13,078 nt of DNA. Source: an uncultured Bacillota bacterium (GTDB lineage: Bacteria > Bacillota > Sulfobacillia > UBA995 > UBA9673). Position 1 is the first letter of the stretch. Every line of letters begins with the position of its first letter. Positions 5,921-13,078 of the stretch are shown in pieces. The position numbers were made by a program, and so were the translations under genes. The stretch is taken from NCBI GenBank assembly GCA_937863905.1, contig CALMHV010000077.1, positions 1 to 13,078 on the forward strand, in the 5' to 3' direction. The notes beneath the pieces are model-generated. The model was not told where the DNA came from and did not search any database. It saw nothing but the letters and a program-made list of their open reading frames with translations.

Positions 5921-6955
5921 CTACAACCTCAGGATGTCCCGGTAGGTGACCAGGATCATCAGGAGGATGAGGGCCGCGAAGCCGATGAAGTGGATGAGGC
6001 TCTCCCTGTGGGGGTCAGGCCGCCGGCCGGTGATGCCCTCGTAGGCCAGGAAGGTGAGGCGGCCGCCGTCGAGGGCCGGCAGGGGCAGAAGGTTGAAGAG
6101 CCCGATGTTCAGGCTAAGAAATCCGGCTAGGTACATGAGGTTGGCGAGGCCGGACTTTGCCGTCGAGCCGATGAACCTCACGGTCATGATCGGCCCGGCC
6201 AGGTCCAGCGGGACCTTCCGGGTGATGAAGCCGACCAGCGCGCCGAGCCAGGCTACCAGGACGCGCCAGGTCTCGGTGAAGCCCTCGACGATGGCCCGGC
6301 CCAGGCCGACCCGCGTGTAGATGAGGGGCGGCGTCACGCCGATGACGCCCTCTGTCGGGACCTCCGGATCCTGGGCCGGCGTCACCTTCACGGTCACCGT
6401 CTCCTGCCCGCGGCGGAGGACCAGGGTGATTTCCCGGCCGAGCGACCCGGCGATGGCCTTGTCTAAGGAACTCCAGTCCGTCAAAGCCTGGCCGTCCACC
6501 GAAAGGAGGACATCGCCCGATTGGACGCCGGCCCGCTCGGCGGGGTAGCCCGGGATGACCTGGCCGATGGCCGTCGACGAGAGATCCGCCTTGACCGGCA
6601 GGCCGAAGACGGCGAACATCGTGGCGAAGAGCACGACGGTGAGAACGAAGTTCATCAGGGGACCGGAGGCGATGGCCAGAGCGCGCTGGCCCACGGACTT
6701 GACGTTGTAGCTCTTCTCGGTGACCGGCTCGTCGGGTTCGGCGCCGACCATGACCGTGTAGCCGCCCAAGGGGAAGAGTCGGACCGAGTAGGTCGTCTCA
6801 CCGCGGGACCACCCGCCAAGGCGCGGCCCGAACCCGATGGAGAACTCCTTGACCCCGATGCCCACACGCCTGGCGGCGACGAAGTGCCCGAACTCGTGGG
6901 CCAGGACAAGGAGGCCGAAGACCAGCATCGAGGACACCAGGGTGAGGAAAGCCAC
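5921..6955 (-). CDS. rseP: RIP metalloprotease RseP/RasP (site-2 protease)
   Basis: This membrane zinc protease cuts substrates within the bilayer, typically anti-sigma factors and remnant signal or membrane peptides. The 344-residue protein has HEFGHF with zinc ligands His20 and His24 and catalytic Glu21 in the first membrane segment. A second hydrophobic segment lies at about 96-120. One PDZ domain spans about 125-195 (GQVIPGYPAERAGVQSGDVL). The third zinc-ligand motif PALDGGR (Asp296) lies in a later membrane segment, with a last one at about 321-340. A single PDZ domain is typical of Gram-positive RasP; E. coli RseP has two. GTG at 6953-6955 puts HExxH at the normal distance from the N-terminus, with GGGGGGG 8 bases upstream. 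It is 35 bases after dxr, a standard neighbour. Confidence 0.95.
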   Translation of the reverse strand: MAFLTLVSSMLVFGLLVLAHEFGHFVAARRVGIGVKEFSIGFGPRLGGWSRGETTYSVRLFPLGGYTVMVGAEPDEPVTEKSYNVKSVGQRALAIASGPLMNFVLTVVLFATMFAVFGLPVKADLSSTAIGQVIPGYPAERAGVQSGDVLLSVDGQALTDWSSLDKAIAGSLGREITLVLRRGQETVTVKVTPAQDPEVPTEGVIGVTPPLIYTRVGLGRAIVEGFTETWRVLVAWLGALVGFITRKVPLDLAGPIMTVRFIGSTAKSGLANLMYLAGFLSLNIGLFNLLPLPALDGGRLTFLAYEGITGRRPDPHRESLIHFIGFAALILLMILVTYRDILRL

Positions 6956-6990
6956 GTAAGACGCCCCCCCGAACCTGCGGGATAATCAGC

Positions 6991-8139
6991 CTAGCGCGCC
7001 AGGGTCCGCGTCGCCTCCCGGGCCGCTTGCCGCCCGAGGGCGTCAGCCCGGACCGCGTCCTCCATGGTCGCTATGCGGAAGGGTTCGTGGCCGGCGGCGA
7101 CGTCCCCAAGGAGCCGGGGGATGTCGCCGAAGCCGATACGGCCGCCGAGAAAGTCCGCCACGAACACCTCGTCGGCCGCGCTGAGGACCGCCGGCAAACT
7201 CTTCCCTATTCTACCCGCCTGATAGGCCAAACGCAAGCAACCAAAGCCGCTGCTATCCGGCCTGCGGAACTCCAGGGGCGGGGCGTCCGCGAGGTCGAGA
7301 CCCGGCCAGGGAGCCGGCCGGCGGGTCGGATAGGTCAGGGCGTACTGGATGGGGTAGCGCATGTCGGGCGGGCCGAGGTGGGCCAGGATGACCCCGTCGG
7401 TGAGTTCCACCAGAGCATGGACGAGGCTGTGCCGGTGGATGAGGACCTCGATACGGTCCACCGGGAGGTCGAAGAACCAGGAAGCCTCGATGACCTCGAA
7501 ACCCTTGTTCATCAAGGTGGCCGAGTCGACCGTGATCTTCGGACCCATCCGCCAGGTCGGGTGGTGGAGAGCCTCCGCCGCCGTCACGCCGGCGAGTTCG
7601 TCGGCGGGGCGGCCGTAGAACGGTCCCCCGGAGGCGGTCAGGATGACGCGCCGAACGTCCGCGGCCGGCCGGTCCCCAAGGAGCTGGAAGATGGCGCTGG
7701 GCTCGGAGTCGACGGGGAAGACGCGCACCCCGCGACGGCCGGCCGCGGCCAGGATGAGCCCCCCGGCGGCGACGATGGGCTCCTTGTTGGCCAGGGCCAC
7801 GTCCTTGCCGGCCTCGATGGCCGCCAGGGTCGGGGCCAGGCCGGCGAAGCCCACGATGGCGTTTAGGACCAGGTCGGCCTCAGGCCAGACGGCTACGGCG
7901 GTCACGCCCTCCGGCCCGGCGAGGACGGCCCGCCCAGACGCCAGAGCGGCCCGGCGGGACGCCTCCGGATCGACCAGGGCGGCGACATCCGGGCGCCAAC
8001 GCGTGAGCTGCTCGGCGAAGAGGTCCGATGCCGCAGCCGCCAGGCCGACGACCCGGAGATGGTCGGGAAAGGCCGCGGCCACTTCAAGGGCCTGGCGCCC
8101 GATGGAACCGGTCGAACCCAGGATGACGACCCGCTTCAA
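6991..8139 (-). CDS. dxr: 1-deoxy-D-xylulose 5-phosphate reductoisomerase (Dxr/IspC)
   Basis: Dxr makes 2-C-methyl-D-erythritol 4-phosphate from DXP with NADPH and a divalent metal, the committed MEP step. The 382-residue protein has GSTGSIGRQ at 8-16 (NADPH fold), ALANKE at 115-120, SGGPF at 170-174, HPTWRMGPKITVDSATLMNKGFE at 193-215, and PPDMRYPIQYALTYP. The metal ligands Asp144, Glu146 and Glu215 are present. The usual DSEH motif reads DSEP (Pro147), and the usual HPQS motif reads HRHS (235-238), both uncommon. The start is TTG at 8137-8139; its first bases overlap the stop of the preceding gene as TTGA, and GGAGGG lies about 8 bases upstream. The length is normal. In most bacteria dxr follows cdsA directly; here an AI-2E-family gene lies between. 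Confidence 0.95.
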   Translation of the reverse strand: MKRVVILGSTGSIGRQALEVAAAFPDHLRVVGLAAAASDLFAEQLTRWRPDVAALVDPEASRRAALASGRAVLAGPEGVTAVAVWPEADLVLNAIVGFAGLAPTLAAIEAGKDVALANKEPIVAAGGLILAAAGRRGVRVFPVDSEPSAIFQLLGDRPAADVRRVILTASGGPFYGRPADELAGVTAAEALHHPTWRMGPKITVDSATLMNKGFEVIEASWFFDLPVDRIEVLIHRHSLVHALVELTDGVILAHLGPPDMRYPIQYALTYPTRRPAPWPGLDLADAPPLEFRRPDSSGFGCLRLAYQAGRIGKSLPAVLSAADEVFVADFLGGRIGFGDIPRLLGDVAAGHEPFRIATMEDAVRADALGRQAAREATRTLAR

Positions 8140-9284
8140 GACCCCGTCCCTCCGGCGGGCTTCTCCTCGGCGACGGCGTCACGCCGCCGCCAGGTCTTGG
8201 GCCGGGGCCGCGGCGGGCTCTGGCCGGAGCGGATGATGGCCTTGACGATGATGGCCGCGAGCGGGCCAATGACGATCCCCGACGGCCCCAGCAGCTTCAG
8301 TCCGAGAAACAGGGCCAGGAGGGTCAGGATGGGGTGGATGCCAAGCCGCTGCCCGACGATGCGCGGCTCCATTACCTGGCGGAAGATCGACACGACGGCG
8401 ATGAGCACGAGAAGCCCGATGCCCAGACCCGGGTTGTGGTCGAGGAGGCAGTAGATGGCCCAGGGCGCGAGGACGGCGGTCGGGCCGACGGCCGGGAGGA
8501 CGTCAAGGAGCCCGGCGACCAGGCCCACCAGCCAGGCGTATCTCACGTCCAGCAGGAGCAGCCCGACGACGAGGATGACCAGGCTCATGGCCACCAGAGT
8601 CAGTTGGGCCTTGATGAGGCCGATGGCCGAGCTGACCACGTCCCGGTTGACCTCGACGACGCGGCTGCGGTAGGTCGCCGGCAGGAAGCGGAGCAGTGTC
8701 TGGCCGATCAGGTCCTTGTCGCGGCTCAGGAAGAACGTCGCCACCAAGGAGATGACGCCGACCAGGAAGGCGGACGGGATGGCGGCCAGGCCGCCGATTA
8801 AGGCCTTCACCAGCGTCTGGACACCCGAGGAGATCGACTGGAAGCTCGAACGGATGGTCTGGCTCGTCGCCTCCACGAAATCGGACGGGAGACCGCGGAA
8901 GACCTCGGCCGCCCACTGCAGGACCGACTCGCTCCACGCGATGACCTTGAGGTACTGGTCGGGAAGGTCCTTGGCCAGCTGCCCGAGCTGGACGACGACC
9001 GTCCCCACCCCGAAGAGGAGGAGGCCGACCAGAAGGGCCAGGAAAAACAGAAGCGTGAGCGCGACCGCCCAACCCCGGGGAAGGTGCACTCTCTCCTCCA
9101 GCCCGTTCACCGTCGGGTCGATGAGGACGGCCAGGACCACGGCGATGACGAACGGGGCGACGAACGGCAGGACGTACTTGATGGCCAGGTAGAAGAGGAT
9201 GATGCCGGCAATCCAGCCGAGTCCGGCCAAGACCGGCCGCCACCGGACAAACCAGGCAGGCTGTCTGTCTGCGTCCACGTTCAC
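8136..9284 (-). CDS. AI-2E/YtvI-family polytopic membrane protein
   Basis: The 382-residue product belongs to the AI-2E transporter family (PF01594). The family includes TqsA-type autoinducer exporters, Na+/H+ antiporter-like members and the Bacillus sporulation protein YtvI, so substrate cannot be assigned. About seven or eight hydrophobic segments are visible. There is a pair at the N-terminus (from WIAGIILFYLAIKYVLPF) and one at ALTLLFFLALLVGLLLF. A soluble middle region of about 90 residues follows. The C-terminal half is conserved, with LLDVLPAVGP, EPRIVGQRLGIHPILTLLALF and GPLAAIIVKAI. The tail is Pro/Arg-rich. I prefer GTG at 9282-9284, 2 bases after the cdsA stop with GGGGG upstream. 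TTG at 9309-9311 would overlap cdsA by 25 bases. The stop overlaps the dxr start. Its place between cdsA and dxr is unusual. Confidence 0.85.
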   Translation of the reverse strand: MNVDADRQPAWFVRWRPVLAGLGWIAGIILFYLAIKYVLPFVAPFVIAVVLAVLIDPTVNGLEERVHLPRGWAVALTLLFFLALLVGLLLFGVGTVVVQLGQLAKDLPDQYLKVIAWSESVLQWAAEVFRGLPSDFVEATSQTIRSSFQSISSGVQTLVKALIGGLAAIPSAFLVGVISLVATFFLSRDKDLIGQTLLRFLPATYRSRVVEVNRDVVSSAIGLIKAQLTLVAMSLVILVVGLLLLDVRYAWLVGLVAGLLDVLPAVGPTAVLAPWAIYCLLDHNPGLGIGLLVLIAVVSIFRQVMEPRIVGQRLGIHPILTLLALFLGLKLLGPSGIVIGPLAAIIVKAIIRSGQSPPRPRPKTWRRRDAVAEEKPAGGTGS

Positions 9285-9286
9285 GC

Positions 9287-10075
9287 CTAGGCCCCCAACC
9301 AGAGCACCCAAAGATAGTACACGGCCGGCATGACGGCCAGAAGACTGTCGAACCGATCCAGAACGCCGCCGTGCCCCGGAATCAGCGTTCCCGAATCCTT
9401 CACCCCGGCCTGGCGCTTCAGGGCCGACTCGGCGAGGTCACCGAACTGCGCCGCGGCCATCACGACCACGGCCAGCACGATCGCCTGGAGGGCGGTCACC
9501 TTGAGCCAGGCCAATCCGAGCCAGACCAGCACCACGGCCCCGACCGCGATACCTCCGAGCAGGCCCTCCACCGACTTGCCCGGGCTGACCCTCGGGGAGA
9601 GCTTGTGCCGCCCCCAAGCCTTGCCGGCGAAGTAGGACCCCGAGTCGAAGGCCCACGTGCCGACAAGACCCACGAAGAAGGGGGCTACCCCTCCCTCCTG
9701 ACGGAGGAGGATGAAGTGGGACGCGAGCCAGGCCAGGTAGACCAGGATGAAGACCGAAGCCACCCCGTCCAGACCCTTCACCCGCGAGGGCCAGACAGCA
9801 GGCGCCGTGACCAGGCTGAGGACGGCGACGGTCAACGTCACCGGGTAGAGGTCGGTGCGTCCAAGGTAGGCCAGGACCACGAAGGCCAGACCGAACGGGA
9901 TGGTCAGGGCCGGCCAGGCCCTGGCGCCGAGCGGCTGGAAGAGACGGTCCGCCTCAAGCAGCCCCACGACCACGACGAACGCCGTCACCGCTAGCAGAAG
10001 AGGGCCGCCGAAGTAGCCCGCGACCACGAGCAAAGGTCCGAAGACCGCCGCGCTGGCGACGCGGGTGGCCAGCAT
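9287..10075 (-). CDS. cdsA: Phosphatidate cytidylyltransferase (CDP-diglyceride synthase)
   Basis: CdsA makes CDP-diacylglycerol from phosphatidic acid and CTP in the membrane, the branch point of phospholipid synthesis. The 262-residue protein has about seven or eight membrane segments. The diagnostic CDS signature lies near the C-terminus: SALKRQAGVKDSG, then PGHGGVLDRFDS, with the Asp/Lys/Arg residues of the active site intact. FDSGSYFAGKAWGRHKLSPRVSPGKSVEG earlier is also characteristic. ATG at 10073-10075 shares its A with the uppS TAA stop (TAATG), so the two are translationally coupled. uppS-cdsA is one of the most conserved gene pairs in bacteria. Length is normal. Confidence 0.96.
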   Translation of the reverse strand: MLATRVASAAVFGPLLVVAGYFGGPLLLAVTAFVVVVGLLEADRLFQPLGARAWPALTIPFGLAFVVLAYLGRTDLYPVTLTVAVLSLVTAPAVWPSRVKGLDGVASVFILVYLAWLASHFILLRQEGGVAPFFVGLVGTWAFDSGSYFAGKAWGRHKLSPRVSPGKSVEGLLGGIAVGAVVLVWLGLAWLKVTALQAIVLAVVVMAAAQFGDLAESALKRQAGVKDSGTLIPGHGGVLDRFDSLLAVMPAVYYLWVLWLGA

Positions 10076-10797
10076 TAGGGTTCCTCCTCGCGCAGGCCGC
10101 CGTAGCGGCGGTCCCGTGATTGGTAGACCCGGATCGCCTCCTCAAGCTGCTCGGCCCCGAAGTCAGGCCAGAGAACCGGAGTGAACCAGAGTTCCGCGTA
10201 GGCCATCTGCCAGAGGAGGAAGTTCGACACGCGCATCTCGCCGCTCGGGCGGATGAGGAGGTCCGGGTCGGGCAAGCCGGCGGTCATCAGTTCCCCGGCC
10301 ACCGCCGACTCGTCGATGTCGGCGGGGTCCATCGCCCCCCGCCGCACACGCTCGCCCAGACGGCGCGCGGCCTCGGTTATGTCTCGCCGCCCCCCGTAGT
10401 TCAGGGCCAGGCAGAGCACGTGACCCGTGTTGCCGCTGGTGGCGGACACGAGTTCGTCCAGCTCCTGCCTGGTGCGCGGAGGGAGACGTCCCGGCCCGCC
10501 GATCACCCGGACTTGGATGTTCCGCTGGATGAGTTCGTCGCGTTCCTTGCGAATCCACTCCAGGAGGAGGTCCATAAGAACCGTGACCTCGCTCCGGGGG
10601 CGCTTCCAGTTCTCCGTGGAGAACCCGTAGACGGTGAGGACCTCGATGCCCAGCTTGTCGCAGGCCTCGACGACGCGACGCAGGGCCGCCATGCCGGCCC
10701 GGTGCCCCTCGGCCCGCGTAAGGTTGCGCCGCTGCGCCCAGCGCCCGTTCCCATCCATGATGATGGCCACGTGCCTGGGTACCTTTGGCTCCTCCAA
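10075..10797 (-). CDS. uppS: Undecaprenyl diphosphate synthase (cis-prenyltransferase)
   Basis: UppS adds isopentenyl units to farnesyl diphosphate to give the C55 lipid carrier for peptidoglycan and other wall polymers. The 240-residue protein has HVAIIMDGNGRWA at 9-21 with the catalytic Asp15, the GHRAG motif, FSTENWKRP at 59-67, and IRPSGEMRVSNFLLWQ, which holds substrate-binding Arg, Ser and Glu. The length is typical. The start is TTG at 10795-10797, the only acceptable codon between the preceding stop and the catalytic motif, with GGGGGAG about 5 bases upstream. It follows a small ORF by 30 bases and overlaps cdsA by one base. With dxr and ispG in the same cluster it couples isoprenoid precursor supply to lipid-carrier synthesis. 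Confidence 0.96.
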   Translation of the reverse strand: MEEPKVPRHVAIIMDGNGRWAQRRNLTRAEGHRAGMAALRRVVEACDKLGIEVLTVYGFSTENWKRPRSEVTVLMDLLLEWIRKERDELIQRNIQVRVIGGPGRLPPRTRQELDELVSATSGNTGHVLCLALNYGGRRDITEAARRLGERVRRGAMDPADIDESAVAGELMTAGLPDPDLLIRPSGEMRVSNFLLWQMAYAELWFTPVLWPDFGAEQLEEAIRVYQSRDRRYGGLREEEP

Positions 10798-10827
10798 GGC
10801 TTCTCCCCCTTGCCAGCCGAACGCCCG

Positions 10828-11069
10828 CTAGGCGCGGTCCCGGTCTTCCCCCTGCCGGGCGTACCCCTCCCGGGCCAGGGTCAGCTCGAGACGGCCCGGG
10901 TCGCCGGCCCTGAGCCTCACCACGCGCGTCTGGCCGAAACCATCACCGGGCCACGGAGGACGGGTCCACACCGATATGACCGCCCACCCCGCGGCTTGGG
11001 CCCGAGCCTCGGCCACGGCCGAGGCCAGACCGACCAGATCGCTCGGCAGACCGGCAGGAACGGCGCCGG

Positions 11070-11073
<4 letters not shown>
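10828..11073 (-). CDS. Small unidentified protein between frr and uppS
   Basis: I do not recognise a named family. The predicted product is 81 residues with no cysteine, no signal peptide and no membrane segment. It begins with an Ala-rich helix (LVGLASAVAEARAQAAGW). Strand-like stretches follow (AVISVWTRPP, QTRVVRLRAG, RLELTLAREGY), then a charged tail (RQGEDRDRA). This helix-strand-strand-strand pattern suggests a small compact domain. TTG at 11071-11073 overlaps the frr stop as TTGA; GGAGG lies only 2 bases before it, closer than ideal, so translation probably depends on coupling to frr. The ORF fills the gap between two core genes and keeps tight junctions on both sides, which argues that it is real. 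Small hypothetical genes in this position are known to me from some Clostridia, but I cannot check homology here. Confidence 0.6.
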
Positions 11074-13008
<1,935 letters not shown>

Positions 13009-13030
13009 GTGGAAGTCTCCTTTCCAAAGC

Positions 13031-13055
13031 GGGGCGGGCCATGACGGCCCGCCCC
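13031..13055 (-). other. Perfect 10 bp hairpin between rpsB and tsf
   Basis: GGGGCGGGCC and GGCCCGCCCC form a perfect 10 bp stem with a 5-base loop, immediately upstream of the tsf ribosome binding site. On the transcribed strand the stem is followed by GCTTTGG, so the T-run is poor. A partial terminator or attenuator between rpsB and tsf is known in E. coli; this may likewise lower tsf expression relative to rpsB or protect the rpsB 3' end. Confidence 0.55.
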
Positions 13056-13062
13056 GGTCCTC

Positions 13063-13078
13063 TCAAGCTTCCAGGGCC
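13063..13078 (-). CDS. rpsB: Probable C-terminal end of ribosomal protein S2 (partial)
   Basis: The last 16 bases read, on the minus strand, as codons for Ala-Leu-Glu-Ala followed by TGA (13065-13063). The rest lies outside the window. The call relies almost wholly on context: rpsB lies directly upstream of tsf in nearly all bacteria, and the gap to tsf (about 54 bases with a hairpin) is of the usual kind. Four codons cannot prove identity. Confidence 0.35.

Overview
The window looks like a chromosomal housekeeping region from a high-GC, deep-branching member of the Bacillota (Firmicutes), of the Moorellales/Symbiobacteriales/Limnochordia kind. The taxon is an inference. It rests on the GC-rich sequence, strong AGGAGG-type ribosome binding sites, the gene order tsf-pyrH-frr-uppS-cdsA-dxr-rseP-ispG-proS followed by rimP-nusA, a short EF-Ts, and an archaeal/eukaryal-type prolyl-tRNA synthetase. 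Every gene I can support lies on the minus strand, so transcription runs from high to low coordinates. I see no mobile element, CRISPR array, tRNA or rRNA.

From right to left (5' to 3' of the transcript): the last codons of what is probably rpsB; a perfect GC-rich hairpin; tsf (EF-Ts); pyrH (UMP kinase); frr (ribosome recycling factor); a small unidentified ORF; uppS (undecaprenyl diphosphate synthase); cdsA (CDP-diglyceride synthase); an AI-2E/YtvI-family membrane protein; dxr; rseP (site-2 protease); ispG; proS; a family 2 glycosyltransferase; and an MgtC/SapB-family membrane protein. Most junctions overlap by 1 to 4 bases (ATGA, GTGA, TTGA, TAATG) or are separated by fewer than about 100 bases, so this looks like one long, translationally coupled transcript.

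The only sizeable intergenic gap (about 250 bases, 1625-1872) separates mgtC from rimP-nusA. It holds a convincing SigA-type promoter (TTGCCG, 17 bases, TATACT). Directly after the predicted transcription start come a terminator-like hairpin with a T-rich tail and several alternative pairings, suggesting a regulated leader for the rimP-nusA operon. nusA runs off the left edge.

Functionally the cluster joins translation factors (EF-Ts, RRF, ProRS, RimP, NusA), envelope and isoprenoid supply (UppS, CdsA, Dxr, IspG) and membrane proteolysis (RseP). Departures from the usual Bacillota order are a glycosyltransferase plus mgtC where polC commonly sits between proS and rimP, an AI-2E-type protein between cdsA and dxr, and a small ORF between frr and uppS.

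The most notable signals are in translation initiation. On my start assignments only 3 of 14 complete genes begin with ATG. The glycosyltransferase, and perhaps proS, appear to start at CTG, and ispG has a strong ribosome binding site with no canonical start codon at the proper distance. I find no evidence of an undescribed multi-gene system; this is mainly conserved core genome with unusual details.
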